This document shows, one piece after another, positions 1 to 8,597 of a stretch of DNA of 36,134 nucleotides. The notes under the pieces are model-generated. The model searched no databases, was not told the DNA's origin, and saw nothing but the letters and a program-made list of their open reading frames with translations. Both the position numbers and the translations under genes were made by a program. This stretch comes from Enterovibrio sp042096095 (GTDB lineage: Bacteria; Pseudomonadota; Gammaproteobacteria; Enterobacterales; Vibrionaceae). The first letter of the stretch is position 1; every line of letters begins with the position of its first letter. Location of the stretch: NCBI GenBank assembly GCA_042096095.1, contig JBELME010000011.1, forward strand, positions 1-36,134, read 5' to 3'.

Positions 1-126
1 GGTGGATTGTGGGGCTTCTGGGGGGTTTTCTTCGCGAGTCCTCTTGCTACGCTGGTGAAAGCCGTTTGGAATGCATTGCCAGCCAATGATGCTGACGATG
101 AAGAAGAGATTGCCTCGCAATCATGA
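1..126 (+). CDS. perM: AI-2E family / PerM-type permease, C-terminal fragment
   Basis: The first 41 codons are open from the window edge to a TGA at 124-126. The residues (GGLWGFWGVFFASPLATLVK at the start) match the conserved last membrane segment of the PerM/AI-2E exporter family, followed by an acidic cytoplasmic tail (NDADDEEEIASQS). These are polytopic inner-membrane proteins of poorly defined substrate. The assignment rests on the C-terminal signature only; the rest of the gene lies outside the window. A perM-like gene near bcp is usual in Vibrionaceae, which supports the call. Confidence 0.7.
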   Translation, partial: GGLWGFWGVFFASPLATLVKAVWNALPANDADDEEEIASQS

Positions 127-170
127 AAAAACGCGGTAACGCTGTGATCCTAAACCCAAAGGTTAGGGTA

Positions 171-206
171 AAAAGAGGGGACCCTGACGGGTCTCTTCTT
201 GTTTTA
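171..206 (+). terminator. Rho-independent terminator after the permease gene
   Basis: A 12-bp stem (173-184 with 189-200, two G-U pairs) around the loop TGAC is followed by a T-rich tail (TTGTTTT), 45 bases after the permease stop codon. Confidence 0.75.
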
Positions 207-280
207 AACAATGAAGAATCACTACAATGATGAAAGACGATTCATATTGAATCCAATAATAAATATTGAGAGACACGATC

Positions 281-1750
281 GTGAGTGCTATTGAGGGCGC
301 AAAAGTGGCAGAAACGGGCTTACCGTTCAAAGTTGGCATTGTGGGTGGTGGTGTTGCAGGCGCAACAGCGGCACTAAAACTGGCTGGATTAGGGGTAGAA
401 ACCCTTGTTTTTGAATCGAGTGAGAGCCTTGTCAGTGGCCCACCGATTTGTCATTTACACGCAGGTGGCAACTTATACAGAGAGATTTCAGAAACTCAGT
501 GTATCGCATTATTGGAGCAGTCAATTGCAACCGTGCGTGCCTATCCGCATTCCGTTAACCGCCGTCCAACTGTGATTGCGATACCTACCTCGGATTCTGG
601 CGAACCGGACACCATTTTACATCGCCTGAATGTCCTCACTGCACACTACCGAAAAATGATCGAAAGTGACGCGCACAATGCTGTACTGGGATCACCAGAC
701 GACTACTTCACGCTTTACAGTAAAGAAGACATGTTGCGCCTTGCTCAAGCGGAATTGCCAGACAATCCAAACTCGCCAGATGAATGGATGGTGCCCGTTG
801 CCAAGTATATGTCACTTGAGCAGTTCAAATACCCGCTGGTGGTGGTTCAAGAATACGGATTGAGCGTGTTCAGGTTAGCCGCGACGGCTGCACTGGGGTT
901 GGAAGGTGTGCCGAATTGCACGATCAACTTACGGCATCGTGTCACGGACGTTGAAGAAACGGCGCAAGGTTGGTCTATCACCACGCAGAATGCGTCAGGG
1001 AAAACCCAGGCGCATCATGTCGATTTTCTTATCAATGCGTGCGGGTTTCGCACGGGCTCTCTCGATGATTTGGCGCAGCGCCCTCGTGAACGTTGGGTGG
1101 AATACAAAGCGGCGTATCTCGCGCACTGGCCGTCACAACCGGGCATTTGGCCTGAAGTGATTGTGCATGGCGAGAGAGGATCGCCTCAAGGCATGGCTCA
1201 ATTAACGCCATACCCACAAGGGTTTATTCAGCTTCATGGTATGACCAAAGACATCACGTTGTTTGATGGGGGTCTCGTCAACGCAGGCCAACGCAGTGCA
1301 CAGCCCATGCTGCCGCAATGTATGATCGATAAAGTGGATATAGGGTGGGAATGGGAACATGTCAAAGTGCGCACAGAGCGTGCAATCGGGCATTTCTCCC
1401 AATGGCTTCCTGCGTTTGAAAGTGCCGAAGTCGGTGGCATCCCGCTTTGTGGTGCGCAACAGATTCCCGGCGATGACCCAAGTCTTCGTGCTGCGGATGC
1501 ATCATTTGATGGAGACCGCTATGCACGTATTGAATTGGTAAAAGCATCGTCAGCGTTACAAGCGACAGACCGTATTCTGGCGCATTGTGAAAGCAAAGGT
1601 TGGATAATTTTGCCAGAGGCGTGGCAAAAGCCGTCTCTTGCGTTAACGGCTTCATTGCACCGTGATACGATTGTTGAGAAAGCCAAAGCGATTGCGACGC
1701 TAAGAAACTACCCAGAAGCCTTGGCGATTCCGTTGCCTGATCGCGATTGA
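281..1750 (+). CDS. FAD-dependent oxidoreductase of unknown substrate
   Basis: A 489-residue protein with an N-terminal Rossmann dinucleotide-binding motif (VGIVGGGVAGATAALKL, about residues 18-34) followed by the acidic end of the second beta strand (VFES), typical of FAD-binding amine-oxidase/DAO-like flavoproteins. I see no signal peptide and no membrane segment, so it is probably cytoplasmic. Start choice: the frame is open back to a TTG at 266, but GTG at 281 sits nine bases after a GAGAG-like ribosome site and gives MSAIEGAK; I prefer GTG. It stands alone between two terminators, so the neighbours give no pathway. A relation to malate:quinone oxidoreductase was considered because of the length (about 490 residues), but its signature motifs are not visible. 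The function remains open. Confidence 0.75.
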   Translation: MSAIEGAKVAETGLPFKVGIVGGGVAGATAALKLAGLGVETLVFESSESLVSGPPICHLHAGGNLYREISETQCIALLEQSIATVRAYPHSVNRRPTVIAIPTSDSGEPDTILHRLNVLTAHYRKMIESDAHNAVLGSPDDYFTLYSKEDMLRLAQAELPDNPNSPDEWMVPVAKYMSLEQFKYPLVVVQEYGLSVFRLAATAALGLEGVPNCTINLRHRVTDVEETAQGWSITTQNASGKTQAHHVDFLINACGFRTGSLDDLAQRPRERWVEYKAAYLAHWPSQPGIWPEVIVHGERGSPQGMAQLTPYPQGFIQLHGMTKDITLFDGGLVNAGQRSAQPMLPQCMIDKVDIGWEWEHVKVRTERAIGHFSQWLPAFESAEVGGIPLCGAQQIPGDDPSLRAADASFDGDRYARIELVKASSALQATDRILAHCESKGWIILPEAWQKPSLALTASLHRDTIVEKAKAIATLRNYPEALAIPLPDRD

Positions 1751-1770
1751 TTTGCTTGCAATACCGAGCA

Positions 1771-1796
1771 AAAAGCCGGCCTTCGCCGGCTTTTTC
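1771..1796. terminator. Bidirectional terminator between the oxidoreductase gene and bcp
   Basis: A perfect stem AAAAGCCGGC/GCCGGCTTTT with a CTTC loop, an A tract on the left and a T tract on the right, so it can stop transcription from both convergent genes. Confidence 0.9.
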
Positions 1797-1829
1797 GGTC
1801 TCACCGTCAGAATGGCAGCTTGCGTGGGC

Positions 1830-2300
1830 TTATTCGCCTTTCAGATAATTGATCACCACATCATGGTGATCTTTGGTTTTGAACTTGTTGAACACGTGCT
1901 CAACGTTGCCGTCTTCACCGATAAGGAAGCTGATACGGTGAATACCATCGTATTCTTTACCCATGAATTTCTTTGGGCCCCACACGCCAAAGGCATCAGC
2001 GATGGCGTGGTCTTCATCACTTAGCAGGGTGAAATTTAAATCTTTCTTTTCTTCGAACCCTTTAAGCTTTTTCACTGGATCTGGGCTGAGACCAAGCACC
2101 ACGGTGTTAAGCGCTTCCAATTCACTTTTGCTGTCGCGCAATGAACAGGCTTGTGTTGTACAACCCGGCGTCATGGCTTTTGGGTAAAAATACACCAGAA
2201 CCTTGTTTTTCCCTTTGAACTGACTCAGCGACACCATTTCGCCGTTTTGATCTTGAAGTGTAAATTCTGGTGCAGCAGCACCTGCGGTCAGCATTTGCAT
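1830..2300 (-). CDS. bcp: Thioredoxin-dependent thiol peroxidase (Bcp/PrxQ)
   Basis: A 156-residue peroxiredoxin of the PrxQ subfamily. It reduces hydrogen and organic peroxides in the cytoplasm and is recycled by thioredoxin. The active-site segment PKAMTPGCTTQACSLRD carries the peroxidatic Cys47 and, five residues on, the resolving Cys52, the arrangement of E. coli Bcp. The C-terminal part (FGVWGPKKFMGKEYDGIHR, then SFLI) also matches E. coli Bcp closely. Length is normal for the family. The start at 2300 gives MQMLTAG; a second ATG two codons later is equally possible. It is divergent from dapA and ends at a terminator shared with the convergent oxidoreductase gene. In E. coli bcp follows gcvR; no gcvR is present here. 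Confidence 0.95.
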   Translation of the reverse strand: MQMLTAGAAAPEFTLQDQNGEMVSLSQFKGKNKVLVYFYPKAMTPGCTTQACSLRDSKSELEALNTVVLGLSPDPVKKLKGFEEKKDLNFTLLSDEDHAIADAFGVWGPKKFMGKEYDGIHRISFLIGEDGNVEHVFNKFKTKDHHDVVINYLKGE

Positions 2301-2370
2301 ATGTCTTCCTTATTGAAAATAGTAGCGTGTTTAGCGCTTCCATTCTTACATGAAAAATAGAATTTTGATG

Positions 2371-2417
2371 TATACCTAAGCAACCTGATTCCTGCATCTT
2401 CAGGTTGTTTGGGTATT
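2371..2417. repeat. Dispersed palindromic intergenic repeat, copy 1
   Basis: Arms 2371-2388 and 2400-2417 form an 18-bp inverted repeat with three mismatches around an 11-base spacer containing TGCATCT. The right arm TTCAGGTTGTTTGGGT recurs at 12522-12537 and, slightly changed, at 9039-9052. The flanking stretch 2418-2668 up to dapA shows no convincing gene; it should contain the dapA promoter, but I cannot place one firmly. Confidence 0.7.
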
Positions 2418-2668
2418 AGCGTACACCTTTCTCGTTCGTGTCTGAATGAAAGGCCATCCGTTCTGTCTCACTGATGATATCAAAGCGAAAATAACGCTTT
2501 TTGATGCGTTCAGACAAATTTGGCAATCAACATTACGGTAGTCAGGACAATATCGTTCATTTTCGTGGTGATCAACCGCGCAAAGCCAGCGTTTAGGCGC
2601 AGTCTCGGCGCTTGTTTTTGCAGGTCGCCAAAAGTACCATGGGACAAAACGCATTTTTGGAGAAGGAA

Positions 2669-3547
2669 ATGTTTTCAGGAAGTATCGTGGCATTGGTCAC
2701 GCCGATGGATAGCTCTGGTGAAGTTGACTATACCAGTTTGAAAAATCTCGTAGATTTTCATGTTGATGCCGGCACAGATGCAATCGTTTCTGTGGGTACA
2801 ACAGGTGAATCTGCAACCGTCACCGTGGAAGAGCACATCAAGATTGTTCTGAAGACGCTAGAATTCGCAGACGGACGCATTCCTGTGATTGCAGGAACGG
2901 GGGCAAATGCCACACACGAAGCCATTACCTTCAGCAAAATGTTTGCAGGATCAGGTATCGCAGGTTGTTTGAGCGTGGTGCCTTACTACAACAAACCGTC
3001 TCAAGAAGGGTTGTTCCAACACTTCAAAGCGATTTCTGAATCCACTGAACTCCCTCAAATTTTGTATAACGTGCCGGGGCGTACTGTCGCTGACATGTTG
3101 CCAGAAACCGTTGCGCGTTTATCTGAATTCGAAAACATCGTCGGCATCAAAGATGCAACCGGTGATTTAGACCGTGTACGTGTTCACCGTGAACTTTGTG
3201 GCGAAGATTTTGTCCTTTTAAGTGGTGATGATTTAACAGGACTGGATTTCGTTGCTGCGGGCGGACAAGGTGTTATTTCGGTATCGAATAACATTGCTGC
3301 TGCGCAAATGGCAAAAATGATCAAATTGGCATTGGCGGGTGAGCTTGATGAAGCGCGCTCAATCAATGAAAAGATCATGCCTCTTCATACTGATCTGTTT
3401 GTAGAAGCGAACCCAATTCCGGTTAAATGGGCACTGCATGAAATGGGCCTTATTGCGGATGGAACACTACGTCTGCCTTTGACCCCGCTCAACACCGCGT
3501 TGCAGCCTACGGTTAAACAGGCATTGATTGACGCTTGTGTGCTGTAA
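2669..3547 (+). CDS. dapA: 4-hydroxy-tetrahydrodipicolinate synthase (DapA)
   Basis: A 292-residue class I aldolase-fold enzyme, the same length as E. coli DapA. It condenses pyruvate with aspartate semialdehyde, the first committed step to diaminopimelate and lysine. Visible catalytic features: Schiff-base Lys161 in GIKDATGD, Tyr133 in YNVPGRT, Tyr107 in PYYNKP, and Thr44/Thr45 in GTTGESAT. The start was placed at the ATG at 2669 because GGAGAAGG (2658-2665) is a strong ribosome site just before it and the protein then begins MFSGSIVAL as in orthologues; an upstream in-frame start at 2612 adds 19 unlikely residues. bamC follows after 18 bases, the conserved dapA-bamC pair. Confidence 0.97.
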   Translation: MFSGSIVALVTPMDSSGEVDYTSLKNLVDFHVDAGTDAIVSVGTTGESATVTVEEHIKIVLKTLEFADGRIPVIAGTGANATHEAITFSKMFAGSGIAGCLSVVPYYNKPSQEGLFQHFKAISESTELPQILYNVPGRTVADMLPETVARLSEFENIVGIKDATGDLDRVRVHRELCGEDFVLLSGDDLTGLDFVAAGGQGVISVSNNIAAAQMAKMIKLALAGELDEARSINEKIMPLHTDLFVEANPIPVKWALHEMGLIADGTLRLPLTPLNTALQPTVKQALIDACVL

Positions 3548-3565
3548 CGCTTCTCTGGAGATCCA

Positions 3566-4591
3566 ATGAAACCTGTTTTTAAACTCGGCCTGTGTGCAGT
3601 TGTGGTCGCCTCGTTGGCGGCCTGTTCAAGCAGCGAGTCTCGTCGTCAGGCCTCTGATGACTTCGAGTATTTAGAATCTGCCCCCTTGTCAGAATGGAAA
3701 AATTTGCCAGATCAACAGCCTGAGTTTTCAGGTGCGTATACTATTCCTAATCGTGACTTCGCAGGCCCTATTGGACGCAACATTGATATCCGCCCACCTC
3801 AGCAAATCTTGGAGCTTATTCCTGGTGCACGCTATGAGCGTGATGCGAAAGGTGTCACCGTATGGATGCCGCGTGAAGAGCAATCTGAACGTGTTTGGCA
3901 AACCATCAATACCTTGATTGAAGAAAACCAAATTCCGGTACGAACGTCTTCTATCGATGGTATTGAAACGGATTGGTTGGTGTGGACGCTGGAAGATGAC
4001 GACGAAGTTATCGAAAGCCGCTACACCGTTGTGCCTGTGTCTGACCGAAGCCGTTCGGGTGTCCGCATTGATATGATTGAGTGGAAGCGCAATGGTCAAA
4101 CGGAAGACGTAAGTGTGGACATGCGTGATCGTTATAGCGCGCAGATAACCAACATGATCACGTCACGTTATGACGGTGACTTGCGTGAAGAAGCGCGTAT
4201 TCGCGCGGCGCAGCTGGTGAAGAACATTCCAATCAGCTTGAGTAAAGATCGCAGTGGCTTGCCTGTTATCATCGCTCGCGCACCTTACGACATATTCTGG
4301 GAGCGTTTGCCTGCTATCTTGGGCCAATTTGGTATGACGATTGAAGATCGTAACCGTTCTCAAGGTACATTGACGGTGAAATACAAAGCGCCAGATGATG
4401 AGTTCTGGGAAGATATTGGCACAAAACCTCTTCAGTTTGACCGTGACAACTACAACATTCAGTTAGGTGATTTGGGTAACCGTACCTCTATCAACGTAAC
4501 GGATAGCGCGGGCAAGCCGATTGCAGAAGAGCAATTAGCAAGCTTTAGCCCTGTGTTGGTTGCAGCCGTTGAGCGTTTGAACCTCGATTAA
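3566..4591 (+). CDS. bamC: Outer-membrane assembly lipoprotein BamC (NlpB)
   Basis: A 341-residue lipoprotein of the BAM complex, which inserts beta-barrel proteins into the outer membrane. The N-terminus is a lipoprotein signal (VVVASLAAC) with the lipobox cysteine at residue 20. The next stretch, rich in Ser, Asp and Glu, corresponds to the unstructured segment that in E. coli BamC packs on BamD, and two helix-grip domains follow (roughly residues 95-210 and 225-340). A GGAG ribosome site precedes the ATG. It lies 18 bases after dapA in the same orientation and is followed by a terminator, so dapA-bamC is a two-gene operon. purC, which in E. coli follows bamC on the same strand, is here on the opposite strand. 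Confidence 0.93.
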   Translation: MKPVFKLGLCAVVVASLAACSSSESRRQASDDFEYLESAPLSEWKNLPDQQPEFSGAYTIPNRDFAGPIGRNIDIRPPQQILELIPGARYERDAKGVTVWMPREEQSERVWQTINTLIEENQIPVRTSSIDGIETDWLVWTLEDDDEVIESRYTVVPVSDRSRSGVRIDMIEWKRNGQTEDVSVDMRDRYSAQITNMITSRYDGDLREEARIRAAQLVKNIPISLSKDRSGLPVIIARAPYDIFWERLPAILGQFGMTIEDRNRSQGTLTVKYKAPDDEFWEDIGTKPLQFDRDNYNIQLGDLGNRTSINVTDSAGKPIAEEQLASFSPVLVAAVERLNLD

Positions 4592-4616
4592 TGTGAGTTC
4601 ATGAATCGTTTGAAAT

Positions 4617-4649
4617 GAAAAGAGGACGCCTAAGCGTCCTCTTTTTTTG
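4617..4649. terminator. Bidirectional terminator between bamC and purC
   Basis: Stem AAAGAGGACGC/GCGTCCTCTTT with a CTAA loop and T tracts on both strands, between convergent bamC and purC. Confidence 0.9.
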
Positions 4650-4673
4650 TTTTTTAGTTTGAATGACGGTGAA

Positions 4674-5777
4674 TCAGTCAATCAAACCATATTCTTCGCG
4701 CAAGATATCGATGATTTCTTGCTTCGGGTTCTCGCTCAGGTGGATTGGCTGGCCGATGATTTTTTCAGCGATGCCGACGTAAGTGCGCGAAATATCCATC
4801 AAGGCTTCAACAGGCAGTGCGTTGTCTCTCGCCAAGGCTTCTCGCTCAGGCATGCGTTCTTTGTTCAGCAGGATATCTGGGTCAGGTAAATGGCTTAGTA
4901 AGAACTGGCGGAACCCTTCTTTCGAGTTTTCGACAATGTTACCAGCCTCGTATTCCGCCGTATCCCAAATACGTGATGAATCAGGTGTGCCTACTTCATC
5001 CATATAAATCAGCTTTTCTTGTCCTGCCGCATCTGAGACATAGCCGAATTCAAATTTGGTGTCCACGAAAGTTTGTCCAACGGCGTCGAGCGCGTTGCTA
5101 ATAACACCAAAACCCTCTTTAAGATAGGTTTCGTAAAGGGCAATGTCATCGGCAGACGAGAAGTTAAATGCCGCAAAGTTATCTTCGATATTCTGGCGCG
5201 AGATGTTTACATCATCAGCTTCGGGGACACCTGGAATGCCTTTCAAAATACCTTTGGTCGACGGTGTGATCAGTAACTCAGGCAAAGCTTTGTCTTTCTC
5301 TAAGCCTTCAGGCATCGCGATGCCACAGAATTCACGCTCGCCTTTGGCGTATGAACGCCACATTGAACCGGTGATGTATTGACGACAAATGGCCTCAATT
5401 TTGACAGGCTTGGCCTTTTGAACGATCCACACGAACGGGTGGGGAATGTCGAGAATGTGGCTGTCTGCTAAGCCATTTTCTCTAAACAACTTGAACCAGT
5501 GATTAGAAATGGCGTTGAGTGCAGCGCCTTTGCCGGGAACACCTTTTAAGCCGCCTTCCGCATGCCAGATGCAATCAAACGCAGAAATACGGTCACTGAT
5601 GACCATGATTGCAAGTGGGGCGTCGGGAGCAACATCGTAGCCTTTCTCTTGGATGAGGCGTTGGCTGTCGGCTTCGGTTAACCAATAAACAGAGCGAACT
5701 TTTCCGCTATGAACTGGCTGGTGGGTACGAATGGGAAGATCGTCGTTAACGGCGAGAACTTGATCCGCGAGGCTCAT
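4674..5777 (-). CDS. purC: SAICAR synthetase (PurC), long Vibrio-type form
   Basis: Phosphoribosylaminoimidazole-succinocarboxamide synthase, which joins CAIR and aspartate in purine synthesis. The protein is 367 residues, clearly longer than the 237-residue E. coli enzyme but the length I know for Vibrio PurC. The N-terminal motif HSGKVRSVYWL is the ATP-binding SGK(V/T)R segment of the family, and PLAIMVISDRISAFDCI is the next conserved block. The start is the ATG at 5777, eight bases after AGGA; the frame is open for 30 more codons upstream but those residues look non-coding. A strong PurR operator lies about 120 bases upstream, so repression by PurR in excess purine is very likely. Confidence 0.95.
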   Translation of the reverse strand: MSLADQVLAVNDDLPIRTHQPVHSGKVRSVYWLTEADSQRLIQEKGYDVAPDAPLAIMVISDRISAFDCIWHAEGGLKGVPGKGAALNAISNHWFKLFRENGLADSHILDIPHPFVWIVQKAKPVKIEAICRQYITGSMWRSYAKGEREFCGIAMPEGLEKDKALPELLITPSTKGILKGIPGVPEADDVNISRQNIEDNFAAFNFSSADDIALYETYLKEGFGVISNALDAVGQTFVDTKFEFGYVSDAAGQEKLIYMDEVGTPDSSRIWDTAEYEAGNIVENSKEGFRQFLLSHLPDPDILLNKERMPEREALARDNALPVEALMDISRTYVGIAEKIIGQPIHLSENPKQEIIDILREEYGLID

Positions 5778-5898
5778 TGAGACATTCCTATCTGTTGTTG
5801 AACGGCACACAGAAGATGGCAGTGAGCGGAGATTCCTTGCACTTACCATCCATTTGACACGCATCATACCAAGAAGTCTTTGCTCGCTGTTAGAGAAA

Positions 5899-5914
5899 AA
5901 GCAAACGTTTGCCT
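5899..5914 (-). promoter_or_regulatory. PurR operator upstream of purC
   Basis: The 16-mer AAGCAAACGTTTGCCT contains the perfect 12-bp palindrome GCAAACGTTTGC (5901-5912), the core of the classic PurR box. It is 122 bases upstream of the purC start codon. Its position before a purine gene makes it a functional site with high likelihood. I could not place the -35/-10 hexamers securely. Confidence 0.85.
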
Positions 5915-5953
5915 AAAAAAATACAATGCTCAGATTGAGGAGAAGGCGGGCAT

Positions 5954-5984
5954 AAAAAAAGCGACGTTAGGCGTCGCTTTTTTC
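5954..5984 (-). terminator. Terminator of the yffB-dapE operon
   Basis: Stem AAAAAAGCGACG/CGTCGCTTTTTT with a TTAGG loop, 35 bases after the DUF2897 stop codon. It separates that operon from the purC promoter. It is symmetric and could work in both directions. Confidence 0.85.
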
Positions 5985-6019
5985 CATTCAACATGGCGTA
6001 TCAGTTGACGAATGCGGGG

Positions 6020-6232
6020 TTACCAAAAAGAGGACTTGTCGTCATCATCATCTTCTTTGTTGGCTTGAGCGGTCTTTTTATGCGCTTCGTTTTCTTTATT
6101 TGCGTCATCAGTTTTGGGCTTTTGCTTCATCCCAAACTTCGCATTTGCGGTGTACTTGAGCGCCATGATATTGCTGACCACTACCGCGACCACAATGAAA
6201 ATAATCACATAAGGGTTGGTTAGAAAATCCAT
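6020..6232 (-). CDS. DUF2897 family small membrane protein
   Basis: A 70-residue protein with one N-terminal membrane helix (about residues 7-24, NPYVIIFIVVAVVVSNIMAL) and a highly charged C-terminal half (Lys/Glu/Asp, ending DDDDDKSSFW). This layout, with LKYTA after the helix, is that of the DUF2897 family found in vibrios and relatives. The function is unknown. The ATG lies two bases after the stop of the M15 peptidase gene, so it is the last gene of the operon. E. coli has another small membrane protein (YpfN) in the equivalent place after dapE, which suggests a conserved but undefined role. Confidence 0.8.
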   Translation of the reverse strand: MDFLTNPYVIIFIVVAVVVSNIMALKYTANAKFGMKQKPKTDDANKENEAHKKTAQANKEDDDDDKSSFW

Positions 6233-6234
6233 GA

Positions 6235-6906
6235 TCAGGTCTCACATACATTGGAAATGTACTGTGAATATATCCAATCCAGCATGGGAAGGATAGTTTC
6301 TCGCCCCTGTATGTCGGAAGACGCAATCACGGTATGCAAGGTTTCTGGCGTCAGTTGCTCAACCAGCCCTTGTGTGGTGGCCTTGTGACTAATATGCCAA
6401 GGTTCGAATGCCACGCCGCCTTTGTCTTCACGGTAGGGAAGATAAAAGCCACATTGTTCGAGGTTATCCTCAAGCCAAGCAAACAACGGTGCTTGATGGC
6501 CGGAAAGATATTCCCAAGGCTCGAGTTGTAAGGAAACACCTTGTGGCAAAAGGTTCGTCGCGTACACATCGATGTCGGTACCCCAATGGTGTCGGCTTGC
6601 GCCGGGAAGCGCTGACCATCGAAGGATCGCACGCACTTTTTCTTCATCGCTTAGGCGTGAAGGGTCGAGTGCGGTACCGCTATCATCAAGGATCGGCCTA
6701 AGGCCCGTGAACTTGTTGTTCCAAATCATCTGCTGACGGGCGAAGTTTCGAAAGCTGCTCGCTATCGCAAGTTCGAACCCGGCGGCCTGCGCTGCGGTTT
6801 GAAGGCGGATGAAATCAGCCTTCACGTCAGCATGCAGCAGGAAATCACCTTGCTCAACAAGGTGCTCCTGTGTTTGACCGGTAAGCGACGCAACACTCCA
6901 AGGCAT
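6235..6906 (-). CDS. M15 family D,D/L,D-carboxypeptidase-like peptidase
   Basis: A 223-residue zinc metallopeptidase of the VanY/LdcB (M15) type, which trims stem peptides of peptidoglycan. The zinc signature SRHHWGTDID (104-113) gives His106 and Asp113 as ligands, and EPWHISH (168-174) gives catalytic Glu168 and ligand His171. I see no clear signal peptide from the chosen start, so it may act on cytoplasmic recycled muropeptides or be misplaced at the N-terminus. The start at 6906 is chosen because the ATG overlaps the dapE stop (TAATG), a translational-coupling arrangement; the frame is open further upstream inside dapE. Sharing an operon with dapE fits a role in diaminopimelate or wall metabolism. 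Confidence 0.87.
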   Translation of the reverse strand: MPWSVASLTGQTQEHLVEQGDFLLHADVKADFIRLQTAAQAAGFELAIASSFRNFARQQMIWNNKFTGLRPILDDSGTALDPSRLSDEEKVRAILRWSALPGASRHHWGTDIDVYATNLLPQGVSLQLEPWEYLSGHQAPLFAWLEDNLEQCGFYLPYREDKGGVAFEPWHISHKATTQGLVEQLTPETLHTVIASSDIQGRETILPMLDWIYSQYISNVCET

Positions 6907-8039
6907 TAGGCGAGCGCTTTCTCTAGGACTTTTTGATACATGTCCGTGAGCTTTTCTAAATCGGCAATTTTTACGCACTCATTCACTTTGTGGATGGTGG
7001 CATTCACTGGGCCGAGTTCGATAACCTGCGTGCCCATTTGCGCGATAAACCGACCGTCAGACGTGCCGCCGGTGGTCAGCAGTTCAGGTTTCTGATGGTT
7101 CACTTCGTCAACGGCTTCAACAACGGCGTCCAGCAAGGTGCCCGTATCCGTAAGGAAAGGGTGTCCGCTAAATGTCCACGCCAAGTCGTACTCTAAACCG
7201 TGTGCATCAAGGACTGAGTGAATACGTGATTTGATGTCATCAACCGTCGATTCAGTGCTAAAGCGAAGGTTGAATTGCACGTGAAACTCGCCAGGAATGA
7301 CATTGCTTGCGCCTGTACCTGATGCCACATTCGGGATCTGGAAGCTGGTTGATGGGAAGTAGGCGTTGCCTTGATCCCACTGGGTTGCCGCGAGTTCAGC
7401 CAGTGCTGGTAAGGCTTGGTGTATAGGGTTACGCGCCAGTTGCGGGTAAGCCACGTGGCCTTGGATTCCTTTGATCACCACGTCCCCTGTGATCGAGCCG
7501 CGACGGCCATTTTTCACCACATCGCCCACGGCGTGAGTGCTAGAGGGTTCGCCAACAATGCACATATCAATGATTTCATTGCGTTCGACCAAGGTGTCGA
7601 CCACGCGCGTCGTCCCGTTGATGAACGGGCCTTCTTCATCTGATGTGATCAAAAAGGCGATAGAACCTTTGTGGTCAGGGTTTTCCGCCACAAAACGTTC
7701 TGCCGCGACGACCATTGCTGCCAATGAGCCCTTCATGTCCGCCGCGCCGCGACCATGAAGATAGCCATCAATGACGGTGGGGTCGAAAGGAGGCGTATGC
7801 CATTGCTCAACAGGGCCTGATGGCACCACGTCGGTGTGGCCTGCGAAGGCAAACAATGGGGCTTCTGTACCACGGCGAGCCCAAAGGTTCGTTGTGTCTT
7901 CGAACACGAGGCGTTCGATAGAAAAACCAATCGCTTCTAAGCGAGCGATCATTAATTCTTGGCACCCTTCATCGATTGGGGTGACGGATGGGCGGCCGAT
8001 TAAATCCTTGGCCAAAGACAATACAGCACTGTCTGTCAT
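6906..8039 (-). CDS. dapE: Succinyl-diaminopimelate desuccinylase (DapE)
   Basis: A 377-residue M20-family di-zinc hydrolase that converts N-succinyl-LL-diaminopimelate to LL-diaminopimelate and succinate. Visible metal and catalytic residues: His68 in FAGHTDVVPSG, Asp101 in GRGAADMKGS, Glu135 and Glu136 in SDEEGP, and the C-terminal segment ATIHKVNE with the last histidine ligand. An AAGGA ribosome site precedes the ATG at 8039. The upstream yffB-like gene is 51 bases away and the downstream M15 gene overlaps the stop codon. This yffB-dapE order is conserved with E. coli. Confidence 0.96.
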   Translation of the reverse strand: MTDSAVLSLAKDLIGRPSVTPIDEGCQELMIARLEAIGFSIERLVFEDTTNLWARRGTEAPLFAFAGHTDVVPSGPVEQWHTPPFDPTVIDGYLHGRGAADMKGSLAAMVVAAERFVAENPDHKGSIAFLITSDEEGPFINGTTRVVDTLVERNEIIDMCIVGEPSSTHAVGDVVKNGRRGSITGDVVIKGIQGHVAYPQLARNPIHQALPALAELAATQWDQGNAYFPSTSFQIPNVASGTGASNVIPGEFHVQFNLRFSTESTVDDIKSRIHSVLDAHGLEYDLAWTFSGHPFLTDTGTLLDAVVEAVDEVNHQKPELLTTGGTSDGRFIAQMGTQVIELGPVNATIHKVNECVKIADLEKLTDMYQKVLEKALA

Positions 8040-8090
8040 GGGGGTGTCCTTTCTGCTTGTCGAGTTCTATAAGGGTGTTCTGAACGTTGG

Positions 8091-8441
8091 TTATTCCGCG
8101 AATATATCGGCATACTCAGCGGGTTTAAAACCGAGGTAGCATTTGCCGCCGTGCGCAAGCAATGGGCGTTTAATCATTGCAGGTTGAACCAGCATTAGCG
8201 CGATAGCATTAGATTCATCTAAGTTGTTCTTTTGCTCTTCTGTCAATGCGCGAAACGTGGTGCCGCGTTTGTTGACCAGTGCTTCCCAGCCCAACTCATC
8301 GACAAATTTCTTCAGCATTTCCTGATCAATGCCATCTTTACGGTAATCGTGAAACGTAAAAGGTTTGCCTTCGGTTTCTAGCCATTTCAGGGCTTTTTTT
8401 ATCGTGTCACAATTCTTGATACCGTAAACCATCGTGCTCAT
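8091..8441 (-). CDS. yffB: ArsC/Spx-family reductase (YffB-like)
   Basis: A 116-residue thioredoxin-fold protein. MVYGIKNCDTIKKALKWLE near the N-terminus and LGWEALVNKRGTT in the middle closely follow E. coli YffB, a member of the ArsC family whose physiological substrate is not settled. A single redox cysteine (Cys11) sits in the ArsC position. The start at 8441 is preceded by AAGGAAG at good spacing; an upstream in-frame ATG at 8492 lacks this. It is the first gene of the operon with dapE. Confidence 0.9.
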   Translation of the reverse strand: MSTMVYGIKNCDTIKKALKWLETEGKPFTFHDYRKDGIDQEMLKKFVDELGWEALVNKRGTTFRALTEEQKNNLDESNAIALMLVQPAMIKRPLLAHGGKCYLGFKPAEYADIFAE

Positions 8442-8597
8442 TGATTGCTTCCTTTTTGCGTTAGGTTTTAGGGTGCTAGATTGACATTCCACCGTTTCGA
8501 AAGCAAGGCGGAGACGGTAATCCTCGTACGATTCATCGTTTTCTCACACCTCGATAATTGTGCCGACACCTCATTATTATATTATTCATGACTAAAT

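Noticed and set aside
2400..2693. Minus-strand open frame of 97 codons between bcp and dapA
   Set aside because: It overlaps the repeat and the dapA ribosome site and its translation has no protein-like pattern; no gcvR similarity.
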